DNA of 64,000 nucleotides from Mesostigma viride. Taxonomy: Eukaryota > Streptophyta > Mesostigmatophyceae > Mesostigmatales > Mesostigmataceae. A program made the position numbers and the translations under genes. Shown here piece by piece: positions 20,660 through 32,219 of the stretch; the first letter of the stretch is position 1, and every line of letters begins with the position of its first letter. The stretch lies in contig RPFO01000084.1 in NCBI GenBank assembly GCA_009746045.1, positions 1,356,176 to 1,420,175 on the forward strand. Reading direction: 5' to 3'. The notes under the pieces were generated by a model, which was not told the origin of the DNA, searched no databases, and was given only the letters and a program-made list of their open reading frames with translations.

Positions 20660-20865
20660 AGTTACGTTAAATAGTGACGGAACCTTTTGCCGCCTGAGGC
20701 AAATCGGTCCGTAACACTATTTTGCCCGGAATAACCACTTCCGAGCACCCAAGTTAATTCGGCCGAATTAACTTGGGTGCTCGGAAGTGGTTATTCCGGG
20801 CAAAATAGTGTTACGGACCGATTTGCCTCAGGCGGCAAAAGGTTCCGTCACTATTTAACGTAACT
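20660..20865. repeat. 206-base perfect palindrome
   Basis: Two 103-base arms meet with no spacer at 20762/20763 (AATTCGG-CCGAATT). I compared the arms base by base and found no mismatch; pairing ends at 20659/20866. It lies inside the Lys-rich coding region between related sequence blocks, so it looks inserted. A foldback or MITE-type element, or a hairpin-capped break repair product, could make it. Confidence 0.93.
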
Positions 20866-21061
20866 CCGTCCTCCTCCTCTCAGCCGCCATCCTCCTCCTC
20901 CTTCTCCTCCTCATCATCCGAATCTGTAAGCACAACTGCTCTTCGACGCCGTTTCTGAGGCAGGGCAGGCTTGGCAGCCTTCCCCCCCTTGGCCGATTTC
21001 TTGGAAGCAACGTGCTCCGCAGCCTTCCCACCCTTGGCGGATTTCTTAATTGGTAGCAACG

Positions 21062-21246
21062 TGCTGCTCCTCCTCCTCCTCCTCCCCCTCCTCCTCCTCC
21101 TCCTCCTCCTCCTCCTCCTCCTCCTCCTCCTCCTCCTCCTCCTCCTCCTCCTCCTCCTCCTCCTCCTCCTCCTCCTCCTCCTCCTCCTCCTCCTCCTCCT
21201 CCTCCTCCTCCTCCTCCTCCTCCTCCTCCTCCTCCTCCTCCTCCTC
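21062..21246. repeat. (CTC)n / (GAG)n microsatellite, about 180 bases
   Basis: Almost pure CTC with one interruption near 21087 (CCCCCTCC). On the minus strand it codes poly-Glu in one frame or poly-Arg in another, and the neighbouring acidic block argues for Glu. Polypurine/polypyrimidine tracts of this length can form triplex DNA. Confidence 0.95.
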
Positions 21247-21309
21247 ATCAGCATCATCGTCCGAATCAGCCACTGCCACAAGTTGCTTACGAAGCTGCTT
21301 CTTCGGTAC

Positions 21310-21837
21310 CTGAGAAATGGGCAGAGTCGGCTGTTATGAGCCGCACCAGCGGCTCTGAAAGACCCTAGTCTAGCGTGGGTTACACCTGAATAAACTCGGA
21401 ATCTGCTATCCGCCCGGACTACGTGAATGTAGCCCTGAATTCTAGCTGGTACGCGGAATTACTAGCTAGGCCCTGAATGCACAACTAGATAAATTATGCA
21501 TATACATGGAATGCACGAAGGGCGTTAGTGCAGCCCAGATTTGACCCCTGGTTCGGCAGACGAGTTTTACTCAAGTCGATTTTATTCCAAACCAAAGATA
21601 GGAAGCCATTGTCACCTACGACATTTGTCCAAGATGGCGTGCATGCCAGCGGGTCGGCCGGGGGCCGAACCTCTAGCGCTGCAATTAATATCAGCCGTAG
21701 ATGTACATAGTATCCGCCAGTCTGGCACCCGGTACCTGGCAGTCCCGGGTACAGACCAGTAACACACCAAACCGAAAGCAAAGCCACGGGTACCTGGCTC
21801 CTTCGTCCCAGCACTCTCCGGCCAATCTCCCGGAAAA
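21310..21837. other. Intergenic, nothing identified
   Basis: No coding frame, repeat copy or RNA gene is recognised between the Glu/Lys-rich region and the stop at 21838. I also found no LTR matching the far side of the chromovirus. Confidence 0.4.
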
Positions 21838-24261
21838 TTACTGGAATCCCTGCTGCGCGCGATGCCGCCGCAATGCGTTGTAGCCGTGCTCAGTCATGAT
21901 CTCCGGGATCTTGCCAAGGGGAGCCGCGACCACGTCGGCGTTGAACGCCACCTGGTAGTCATTGCGCGTCTGCTGACGCAGCGTGGACTTCTCAATCCAC
22001 ACATCCGGCGGCCAGTACGACAGGAAGGCCGCCATGTAGGGGAGCCGGGTGAACCTGATGAACCCCCATGCTCCACATCGACCTCCCCGCACCCAGTTTC
22101 CGCGAAGTACCCGGCAGCCATGAGCAACAGCTCCTTCTGGGCCTTCTCGCTCTCGCAGTAGAACCCCGGAGCTGCCGCAATCTCAGGGAGCTGCTTCCGC
22201 ATGTAGATAGCTCCCGGGATAGGCATGAGCTTGGGATACGCAATCCGTCGTAAGTGGTGCTCAGCGCGGTATTGCGGCAGAGGCGGCGGGTGCAGATCGT
22301 ACGTGGTGGTAGTCCCTACTATCACCGGCTCGTAGCGGGACTCAGATGGCACCGGCGCCGGCACAATGATGTGCGTGCAGGAGAAAGCTGACCGAGTCGA
22401 AGGTGCCTTCTCGCTGAATAAGCACGCTGGAGCCCCCACGGAAGCGCAGGCTCGCGGGGTAGTAAAACCCGGATGGCGGGGGAAGGCTCGGGCGTGGGTA
22501 TCCCACGTCAATGTCGACCACGAAGCCAGCCACCGGATGCAAGGGGACAATGACCCGATTACGGGCATACGTGCCCCGTACCCATTCCTGGGCCGGTATC
22601 ACGTCCCGTCGCGGAGCGATCTCCTGTACCGGCGTCTCTGCGGAGCGGGCCAGGACAGGTTGAGGCTGCACTGGTGCAGGCTGGGGAGCAAGGGCCGGTT
22701 GAGGCTGCTCTGGTGCGGGCGCGGGGATAAAGGCCGCGCCCTGCTGACGCAGCGGTCGGTTGTTGGCACCTCGAACGGGTGACCGTTCGCGTTCCCGAGC
22801 TCGGCCGGGTTGTCCGGGCCCAGCGGCCGCCCCTGTCAAGTCCGAAGCTGAGCCGGTGTGCTCGACACGGTCCAGGGGACCGTGATTGTCCCTGGGGTGG
22901 AACGGCGCCTGTCACGTCTCGCGCTGGCGTGACTCCCGCAGCTCTTCTTGCTGACGAGATTCCCGCGACGTGTGCCGGCGTCTCTCCCGCGCCCCGTGAG
23001 CGTGGTACAAGTCCTGTGCCGAGTCCCGACGTGCTTCCCACCAATCGCCACGCTCGTCGCGCCGTCGGATAGACTCGCGTGGCGTTTCATGACGTGCCGA
23101 TTGTCCGCCGCGCTCGTGGCGCGGGGCAGGGCGGCTCTCATGCACCGTGTCTCTCCCCGGACCTGTCCCGCGGGGCCACCACCACACTTGGTCGACCCCG
23201 AGGACGCCCTTTAGTAGGGAACCTCCTGGTGCGAGCCATCACCGCCTCACGGTTGTACACAATGAGGCGGCGGGGCGGCCGTGTACCGACCTGCGCCGCC
23301 CAAGGGACACCATCCTCCTCAGGATCATCACGGCGGACCCGTGGCAGGTCGTCATCCGACCCGTCGTCAGCCAGCTGCCTGTCACCCTCGCCTTCGGGGT
23401 CATCTCCCTCCGCCTCATCCATCTTCCAGATCCTCCGGCACGCCTCCCGCAAGGACCACTCCCAGCACCCCGTGCAGAGCGCGCCTCGTAGGGTAACTCT
23501 CCTAAACGCGTCCGGCAATCGGTTGCGAACGCGTTCAGGGATCAGTAGCAGCGCCAGGCGGGGGTACGCTATTAGAGCCTCCAGAACGTCCTGGCACTGC
23601 CAGTCGCCGCAAGCACAGAGTGGCGGATGCTGCTCCCACGCCACGGCCACCACCTGGCCCTCGACCGAGGTTGTCCTCCACTCCACCTCGATCAGGAATC
23701 CCACCTGTCTGCTGATACACAGCTTGAGCTCGGATACCGGATCTGACTTGGAACCGGGGGCGCGGTCAGGACAATAGGGTTTAGAAACGAAGTCGGATTC
23801 CGCCCGCCCATGTCTCTTGCGGCGACGCCATAGAACCTCGTCAGAGTCATAACCGGAGACATGCCACTTCGGATGTAACATTCCTGATTCTCCCGGGACG
23901 AGGTCTCCCGTTGCCGAATCTCCTCTTGCAGCCGAGCCTGTGCCTTCAGCTCCTGGGAGCCGCTGGCACCAGGCGTCGAGTGTCGCAGCTGGCTGATAGA
24001 AGGCACTGCAGCCGCCTGAGCCCGCCCTATCTGCCCATCGTCATCCGTCCCTATATCCACCATGTCTGCGAACAACGAAGAGTCCTCGTCTCCCGACGGC
24101 TCCATCTGCAACCGCCAGGTGAGGGGCACCCAGTCGGGAACAGTATCGGGACCATAGCGTCTTGTAAGAAAGCCTGTACAGCTGTCTACATACCCACCTA
24201 CCCTGTCAATATGGACATACCTGTACATACCTCGTGCAGGACCCAGCTGGTCCCCTGACAT
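21838..24261 (-). pseudogene. Unknown minus-strand coding region, frameshifted, downstream of the chromovirus
   Basis: Three long frames read in order: 24261-23890 (VPDWVPLTWRLQMEPSGDED, then a Gln/Arg/Glu stretch), 23881-23138 (WHVSGYDSDEVLWRRRKRHG; two cysteine pairs in LCACGDWQC and LCTGCWEW; an acidic stretch), and 22839-21838 (Pro/Gln-rich AP and QP repeats, then YPKLMPIPGAIYMRKQLPEI and a C terminus ending ALRRHRAQQGFQ). Together they would make about 800 residues. It starts about 90 bases beyond the chromodomain stop on the same strand, so it could be an accessory 3' gene of that element or an independent older element. No family is recognised. Confidence 0.35.
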
Positions 24262-24352
24262 ACGTGTCCTGCAGCCCGTGGCGGCTGCCTACGTACCTTA
24301 CCTGGACCTGTACGGCCCTGCATGATGAACACCTTTCTTACCATCTACCGCC

Positions 24353-24427
24353 CTAGTGTAGGGCACACCTCTTCTTGTATTCCCGTAGCAGGCGCTCACA
24401 TCCGCCTAGCTCGTTCTCCGTACGCCA
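24353..24427 (-). pseudogene. Chromodomain C-terminal end of the chromovirus integrase
   Basis: Codes WRTENELGGCERLLREYKKR and a short tail to the stop at 24353-24355, matching the closing helix of chromodomains. It joins in frame to 32867-33166 across Copia-3. Chromodomains steer chromovirus integration to methylated-histone chromatin (family knowledge). A TGA occurs just upstream in YRV-stop-WRF at about 32905. Confidence 0.7.
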
Positions 24428-24432
24428 TGAGT

Positions 24433-25083
24433 AGTTAGCGAGCAGCCAGAACTGTGAGTTCCTGGTCTCTCACGCACACAACGGGATGAGCCAAAGTTGC
24501 AAGGCAGCAACCTTTTAACCCGTGCACCAAGCCACGACCACGGTGAGCGTTTCCACTTCCAATGTGGGAGCCTCGGTTCGTGCTTGCCAAGATAGCTGGT
24601 CATCCCCCATGACCAAGCTATATCCTTTGGCAGCGTTGTTCCTCGTTCCCATCGGCATGACGAGGCACGTGCAGGCAGGCAAGCAAATCCTCAACGTCCA
24701 CTGGCATCAGTGCAGAACCAGGACGAACTGGATTTGCCTAGACTCTGCAACCTAGGAAGTACAGGACCTGTCACAAGCCTGCAAAGGCCTAGTATCCTTG
24801 CAGACCTGTGCCAGTCCTGTATTCCACCAGCCACAGGCTGCTGCTCCTCTGGTCTACGTGGACCACAGTCACGTGATAGCCAGGCTAAGCCTGTGCAGGC
24901 ACGGCCTGCCACGTGTCCTGTCCACTATACCAGAGGACTGTATCCTAGTCGGCCACGGACGGCTAGGACTTCGGGACCTCATATCTTTCTTGTCCCTTGT
25001 CTGTTTCAGGCGGTCAGCACGGCGTTGGAAAGGTCTTTCCAAACTGCATCCACTTAGCATATTGGTTGCCCAAAATGCTAACT
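24433..25083 (-). repeat. Copia-3 3' LTR
   Basis: 651 bases, repeated at 32220-32866 with only a few differences. The termini AGTTAGC/GCTAACT form a 7-base inverted repeat instead of TG/CA. No gene lies inside. Confidence 0.92.
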
Positions 25084-26092
25084 CCAACCCTTTCTTCTTT
25101 TGGAGCTGGACCAGCTTGAAACAAACCTAACCTTGCTTGTGCCCACTCAGCCACAGACCGCTTGGTCCCTTGAGGTTGATCAGACCTTTGAGGGCCCAGG
25201 TTCCTGCCTCCTTTGGGTAACAACATATCTGCCCTTGGACCAGGCTAGGTGTACTGGCCAGTGAATCAGAGGTCACCCCAGGTTATCCCCTGACCCCTTG
25301 GTCAGCTCCCAACCTTTCCTTGGGAACTTGGTGCTAGATTAAAGTCAAGGCACATTACCTAGTCCAATGGCTGGGATTACAGGATGCCAAGAACGTACTA
25401 TTGTGAGTTCCTGATCTTTCACAGTTATCACAGGCGCCCGTTCTTATGGCGCCCGCCTTGGCCAGCCTTTCCCTTTTATGCTCAAAGAGACTCAGGTAGC
25501 ACCTATACAAATACTGCCTTATTGGGGAGCCCATGTCTTCACTGGGTGTTAAGCCCAGGAATCACTCATGCCAGGCTGTGGCTCTGCTGGGGAATTGAAC
25601 CCCACCCCAACCTCCAGGTTTATAGGTGACCTGGAACTTTACACAAGAGAAACATTACAACCATGGAACAACATGAGAATGACATGACATGATTATGTTT
25701 TATTCAAGCATTATATAACCCAGAATGTGGCCCCCTGGCAACCATGTTCCACATGGTCACACAACCAGGTTCTTTATTAGCAACAGGTTGGAAACAAGCA
25801 CTAGAAAACATATGTACAGCAACCTGTAAGAACCAACATTCGGGTTGCCCTTGCATGGCCTAACTGTTTGAGGCCAAAGGCGTCGACTTAAGTCCTGGCG
25901 ACTCTTCTGAACCCCATGGGGAGGGCCAGGCATGATTCTCAGCTGGTAGGAGTGACATTCCACACCAACTCCTGTCCAGGAGGGTGTACCTAACCCTGAA
26001 GGACCGGCTGTCAACCAGTAAGCACCAGTCACCACTTGGTACTTTGGTCAAGCAGCCCACTGGGGCACCCAAGCTGAAGCAAGGCCTGGTCT

Positions 26093-29000
26093 CTATGGCC
26101 GCCCGTGTAAGGGGTCCATGAGCCCACGGAGCAGGGGGTACTGCCTCTCCGCCTTCTCCTCCAGCTTGGTGAGGGCATCTGCAGGGTTGTCCACACCAGG
26201 CACATGTTCAATGTGAGCTAGGTAGGACATCTCCTTGAGCAACAAGTAGTCAAGGTCCCTGCTCCTGGCCAGCTGCCTGTGCACAAATTGCACCATGCCC
26301 ATGCTATCAGTCCTCACCAGTGTGTGCAGCTGCAACCTACAGGAAGCCACTTGACATAGCTGGTAGAAGAGCTCCCTCAAGTAAAGAGCAGTATGCAGCC
26401 CTTCACAGATTGCCCTGCACTCAGCAATATCACTGCTGGGTGTAACCCTGTTCTGCAACCGACTGTACCAGGTAACAAGTGAGGTGTGATCTTGCTCCAG
26501 GGTAACTAATGCTGCTGCCCTGCCCCTGACCTCTGTGACCTTCCTATTATCCATAGAACTGTCCACATAGAGAACCATGTCAAGGGGCTTGTACAAATCC
26601 ACAGGACCCAGTATGAGAGGGGGAGACATCATGACAGCCTGCACCACACTCTCAGCACCCACCTCAACCAGCTGGGAATCAGTAAGTCGACTCAGAACCA
26701 GCAAGTCAGGGGCACATATACTTGCAAGCCATGCCAGCATGCCCCTGATGGTAGCACACCTAGCCTGCGTGATGGGCTCCTGCAATGCATCTACAATCTG
26801 CTGTGGGTAGTCCTTACCACCCTCCATCCTGATGAACCACGAGCCCTTGGCTTGGAACAACGTAGCCTGCATGCCACAGAAGACCATAGGCTCATTCTCC
26901 ACCATGTGCTGTATCTTACCCAGCTCAAACCGCTTCTGGATCTTAGCCAAGACAGCCTCAACCCAGTCTGGTGGACCTATGAGATGCAGGTCATCACCAT
27001 GCAGTGAGGCAAAGACAGGAAGGCCATTGTGGGACCCTTGGAACAAACAGGGATCCACTGGAGACACAGAAAACCCACAAGTATTCTTCAAGAATTTCTC
27101 TAGGCTCTTTCTCCAGATAATGGGACTGGACCTGAGACCTTCCAACCCTTTCAGAATTCTCAGGTACCTGGCCTTTATCTCTGCTCTCCATACAGCAGGT
27201 ACAGTCACAAAGAAAGGAGGGATATCTCTCCAAGTCTGCCTAGCCTGATCTTGGTCACCCTTGAGAAAAGCCCTCTTGAAATCAATCAGCACAGAGCTAT
27301 AGGGCACACCCTTAACCAGAAAAGACAGAAATATACACAGCAGAATCCTCCACGTGTCATGCAGCATCCCTGGAGTATAGAGCTCCTCATCTAACAACTG
27401 GCCAGTGCCATGATACTCGGTTACAACTGGTCTGACATGTGGCACCTGGACACCATCAACCTCCTTGAGCTTGAGGACAAACATCAATCTGAGCAGCTGG
27501 TGAACTTCTGGCAGCTCATCCACAGGTTCTGCACAGTTGGAAACTATCCACTCATGCCCAGAAGCAACAAAGCCAAGAGTCCATGCCTTAGCCATCTTGG
27601 GGCTTGCATCATCTCGACTAGCTGGCGCCAGGGAATAGGACTGTGAGCAGCTATCTGGTACCTGTTTACCCCTAACTGCCTTGGATCAAAGGTGGTTGGG
27701 ATTATCAACAAGTCCTCAGCTATGGGCTCCTGACTTGAGGACCCTCAGCTGGCTGACTCCTAACAGCCTTCACCGCCACTGCAAGACCCTGGGAATAGTG
27801 ATATCTTTCAAGGGGGAGGCTGCCCCTGCCTTCTAGTGCCAACTCATCAGAGGTCAAAGTAACCCCTGGCATGCACAAGAAGTTCTGTCCCAGAATGGCA
27901 GGCCCCTTATAGCCCTCTACCACACAGAACGTGGTGGGCACCCCTAAGATAGGCACACTCACTTCCCCAAGGATCTTCATGGACACCTTTCCTGAGAAAT
28001 CAGACACAGCAAGGCAACTGGGATGGGACATCTGTAAGCCTACAGCATCCTCTTCCCTGATGACAGACACCTGTGAGTTGGTATCTACCTCCATTGTAGC
28101 TGCCCAGCACGACCCCCACCCCGTGAGCTTGGATACCTTGGGATCATGTTTGCTGCGCATGAGTGCTCGGATGACGTCCGCCATGAGAGGCCCCCGGGCC
28201 TTAGGTGGCTGCCCCGTCCCCTCTGGCCTTGTGACAGTTGCTTCAGCAGCCTCCTGCTCGTCATCTTCCAGCAGGGACAGACCATCATCCACCACCAGAG
28301 GATTGTTAGCTGCTGCTGCCTGGCTCTGGCCTGGCTCCTCAACCCAGCTGGGAGGGCCTGGCCCGTCTGCAGGCCAGATTGCATGTGGCCTTCTTTCCTT
28401 GACATGAGCCCAGGACAACCTGTACACGTGCCTTGGATCCTTTTCCAAAGCCACCAGGCAAGATCTGTTAGCTTCTTCCACACGAGTGACAACCCCATCC
28501 TGCCACTTCCCCCGCTTGCCTGGAATAGATGGTTCCTTCCACATCCTGACCTTCAGCCCCACCTGAGGCCTCAGCACATTCCAGTTCTTGTCCTTACGTC
28601 TCAGCTGGGCAAATAACCTATCTGCCTTCCTAAGACTGGCCTGCACCACGTTCTCAGGCAACAAGCTATACTGCAGGGCCAGGGGAGAGACAGCCACACC
28701 ATCAAAGTAATAGTTAACCCTGTGGTTCAGCTGCTCTTCTATCCCCTTACACCAGGCTGCCCTCTCTAAGGCAGATGCCACAAGTGGCACTGACTCTGCT
28801 GCTAGCACCACTGTCTTCACTTCACGTATGGATCTCTCTACAGCCCCTTGCTGCCCATGACTCTCCCTGGGGACTACTACCAGCTTACAAGGCAGCTGGT
28901 CCTGATGCTTGAGCAAACAGTCAAACTGCAAGTCTGCCTGCACACTCTTGCACACCCCAAAGCCTGGGATCAGGGCCTTCATACCCAACAACAAGTGGTG

Positions 29001-29620
29001 CTCCTGCATACCAGGCAGAACGTCTATCAGCCTGTATCTGCTGAACCTGTCCACCCCACCAATATATACAAGCCCCTGATATGCTGGATATCCATCTGGA
29101 TGTCGCCACGCTCCCTAGCAGGCTCCCTAGCATGGGACTGAGGTGGGTGAACAGCATTCTCCTGGCAACCACAGTTCTCAGCAGCAGCCTGGCATGCCTC
29201 CCACAAAGGCTCCCTACCTAGCTTCCAAGCAAACATTGCTGCCTGCCCAGAATGCCCAAACATGTGATGCAACTATGGCCAGCCTCAGCATAGCTCAGCA
29301 CTCTGTCAGTACTGACCTGGCGAGACGTCTGAACCGTGTGTGGGGACACATGATCCACTCCTGAGGTTCCAGGGCTTCCCTGCAGGCCATCCTGACGCCC
29401 CAAGCCAGGTCCTGCACCCTGGACCGCTCCAGGCCCTTCCAGCAAGGTCCTTGGCCCTCCAGGCCAGCACCTGCTGGAGACCCACCACCTGCATGAGGCA
29501 TAGGGAATTCAGCTGCAGCATTGTTATTGCAATCCAGTGGAAGAACAACATCTTTACACCCTTGGTGCTGCACAAGGGGCACACCCCCATCCTTATGTAC
29601 ATCCAGCACACCTTCCCCAA
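26093..29620 (-). pseudogene. Copia-3 pol: integrase, protease-like, reverse transcriptase, RNase H
   Basis: Integrase comes first: zinc motif HHMFGH...C.C near 29250, then MDIQHIRG (Asp), a second Asp in VQADLQFD and HGQQGAVERSIREVK (Glu). After a spacer comes a retropepsin-like block: MEVDTNSQVSVI near 28085 and GPAILGQNFL near 27900. Reverse transcriptase follows (TPGMLHDTWRILL; LIDFKRAFL; GLEGLRSSPIIWRKSL; SLHGDDLHLIG near 26995), then RNase H (DSSMD, AECRAICEGLHTALYLRELF, RTDSMGMVQFV, DNPADALTK), ending at 26093. Frameshifts near 29050 and a break near 27700-27600 inactivate it. Canonical Copia order is protease, integrase, RT, RNase H, so the protease position is unusual. Confidence 0.85.
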
Positions 29621-29657
29621 GGGGTGATTGACTATTTACAGGGGATGATGTAGCTAG

Positions 29658-30529
29658 TCACTGCTGCCCAGACTGGCCCCCTGCCCCAGCAGGCTTGGCC
29701 TTCCTGTCAGGACACTCACGACGCCAGTGACCTTCCTTGCCACACACAAAGCATGCTCCACCCTTCTTCCCAGACCCAGCCCCACCCTTGCCAGGCTTCC
29801 CTGGCCTCCCTGAGACTGTCCACCCTGCTTGCCCTGGTTGCCTTGAGCTTGGCCCTTGCCTTGCCCTTGGCCACCCTTACCCTGCTGACCACCAGCTTGC
29901 TGGCTCCCAACCCCTCCTTGGGAACCTGCACCCTTGCCACCCTGAGCCCCCTGCCTCTGGCGCCTGAAGCGCTTACGCTTGTTGGGCCTTGCCCCATCAC
30001 GGGCTGGGTACCCGGGGACATCACCTTGGCCCTGCACAGCGGAGGTGGCATTGCTGCCATGGGACTGGATAGCTTTGCAGGCAGGATCTGGCTTCCTTAT
30101 GCTGAGGATTACAAGCTCCAGAGCACGCAAGGAGCCATCAGTCTGGTTAAGAAACATGCGGGCACTGTTCCTCCCATCCACACTCAAACCCATACGGTCC
30201 AGGAAATAGTCTGCCAAGGCCCTATCTGTGACCAGGAAGCCATACTTGGCCCCCTTGTCCCTGATACGGTTGAGCCTAGCCCATTCCTCTGCCACAGGGC
30301 CCACTATCTCAAAGGTGTCATACTGATGTTTATAGTAGTTGGTGAGGTTGAGAACCTTGTCAGAGAACTCCTCCCTCAACCCATCCAGGAACTGTGCCCA
30401 GGTTAGCTTATCCTTGACAGCAGTCCTAGCCTTTCCCTGACACGCTCTGACGAGTCCCTGTTGCACGTGGACGAGTGAAACACTTGCACTAGGTTGACAG
30501 TGGGGTCCACGGAGACACAACAGCTCCAT
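29658..30529 (-). pseudogene. Copia-3 gag
   Basis: Capsid-like helical region (KLTWAQFLDGLREEF..., YYKHQYDTFEIVG, EWARLNRIRDKGAKYGFL), a Gly/Gln-rich linker of about 70 residues and a CX2CX4HX4C knuckle (CFVCGKEGHWRREC) near 29755-29712, with a stop at 29658. The knuckle is in the -1 frame relative to the upstream gag frame. The start at 30529 is uncertain because SLDKWLEDM upstream is also open. Gag forms the particle and binds element RNA (family knowledge). Confidence 0.75.
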
Positions 30530-31782
30530 GTCCTCTAGCCACTTGTCTAAGCTTCCTGTGCTAGTGGTGGGTTAAGAGGCTTTTGTCCATTCATAACAGT
30601 GACTGCACTCATGTGAGGTCTCGACCCTGGCAGCGCCTTCACGGCTCCACCACAGTGGGTGTCACAACAACGCACCACTTGGCCAGCAGCACAGGGGAGA
30701 GCACATCCACGTGAGGCCTCTTACCATTGCCGTCAGCGGAGGGTCCCTCTTACGCTTCTCCACGGCAGGTTGCCCATTCGCCACCGTTATTGCATCAGAT
30801 GGCCGTCGCCCGCACCTTGCGCGCCTCCTCCACCGAGTCTTCGTGCCGTCTCTTGCTGCCTGGTCTCTTTCCCCCATCGCCGTCGCTGGCTGGGATCGCC
30901 TCCCCCACCAGCTGCTCCTTGTCTTGCCGAGGCTCCTGGCTTGCCCAGCCGGTGCCTCCATCTCGCCCTTGTCGCCGTCTCCCGGTTTGCCACGAGGCAT
31001 TATATACAGTGGGATGGCAAAACAAAACAGGCGATAGACAAGGAAAACAGGCTCAAGCGCTGGTGCTGCCTGAAGAAGCCGCTGGCTGCTCTCCAGCTAT
31101 GCCTCCTCCTCACGCTCCTGCGCTGTGCGTGCCACCGGTGTCCCCACGCGTGGAACTGAGCGGACCTCCTCCGCGTTGTAAGGACCTAGCACACGGCTCA
31201 CCGGCCTCCCGGCTGCTGTCTGCTCTACCGGCAGTCTAGGCGCACTGCCACGGCGATACCACTGAAGATTTCTGACCCACCGACTACCACCACCCCGGTC
31301 GTTCCGTGACCCCCGACCAATCTCAGCGAAATCGTGTTCCGGCTCAAACGGTATGTGTAACTCTGCCCTACGCCGAGCTGAGTATCCTCGTTTGTGCCGT
31401 CACCCTCGTCAATCTGCTGTGACGACGGGCTATGATGCCCGTTGGCGGTCCACGAACTGATCGTGAAAATCCTCGTCGGTGACGTCCCGACCGGTGATGA
31501 CTGTCACCGTTGGCCCAGTCGCCCCTGGCCTGCTCTGCAACCTCGGGTGTCCAAGGTCGACCAAATGCCCGGCGGACGCGTAGTGATCACCCAGTGATCG
31601 GCGTGACCACGCGCCTCTTGGATCAGAATGTTGACCAGGTGCTCACACGTTTGAGCCACCACCTCGGCCGAATCCCACGGGCTATCGGCCTCGCGCGTCT
31701 GCGCGTCCCGTATGATGTGACGCGTCGGTCCCCTCCCCCAGCGAGCTTGTCGCCACCCAGTGATTATACAATCTGGTTCCAC

Positions 31783-32187
31783 CTAAACAGATGGCCACCA
31801 GTTGGCCCAGCGTTCACGCGCTAAGTCCAGCGCCTGGATGGTTACGTGCCCGCCCTGGTACGCAACTTCTAAACTGTAGATCAACGAAGCAATTTCGTCG
31901 CGAATGGCGACGAGGCGCTCCGTGCAGACCCGCCCTGTTTCCCCTGGCGACGTCGTCGCCCTAATCCTCATCACCACAGGGTCGTTTGCCGACGGCCCTG
32001 CTGCGTTACCGAACACAGCGACCCAACCTCCTTCCGCAAGGCCCCTCGCAACGTAGGCCCTTGCACAAATGTAGAAGCGTTGGATGGTGAGTATAGGGGT
32101 AGAATGCGTTTCGCGCGCCGGCAACTCTGGAGCTGCTTCGCGCCTGGGAGATGACTCAGGTGTCTCAACCCGAGCCTCGGCCGACAT
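31783..32187 (-). CDS. Copia-3 leader ORF (ORF0-like), unknown function
   Basis: A 134-codon frame begins 33 bases inside the 5' LTR and far upstream of gag. It has an acidic, Pro-containing N terminus and an amphipathic helical C-terminal part (ERLVAIRDEIASLIYSLEVA). A second frame, 31782-31504, follows immediately. Copia-1 and Copia-2 carry a 236-250-codon frame at the same place (25 bases inside the LTR), but I see no clear sequence match to this one, so equivalence rests on position. The 5' leader between 30530 and 31503 shows no other feature. Confidence 0.4.
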   Translation of the reverse strand: MSAEARVETPESSPRREAAPELPARETHSTPILTIQRFYICARAYVARGLAEGGWVAVFGNAAGPSANDPVVMRIRATTSPGETGRVCTERLVAIRDEIASLIYSLEVAYQGGHVTIQALDLARERWANWWPSV

Positions 32188-32219
32188 GAAAACCCCGCGA
32201 ACAGTAATGCAATAGTACG

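Larger units (their letters stand above)
20405..21290 (-). pseudogene. Lys/Glu-rich repeat protein, interrupted by a palindrome
   Basis: On the minus strand an Asp/Glu block (ADSDDDADEEEE..., from the CTC run) leads into basic repeats of the form EHVASKKSAKGGKAA, seen twice before the palindrome and once in diverged form after it (ERVASKKLPKTAKTAK), followed by an Ala/Pro linker and a KKGKKK tail. Such alternation is common in nuclear or nucleolar low-complexity proteins, but no domain identifies it. The frame changes at the CTC run, and the 206-base palindrome at 20660-20865 splits the coding sequence. Confidence 0.35.
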
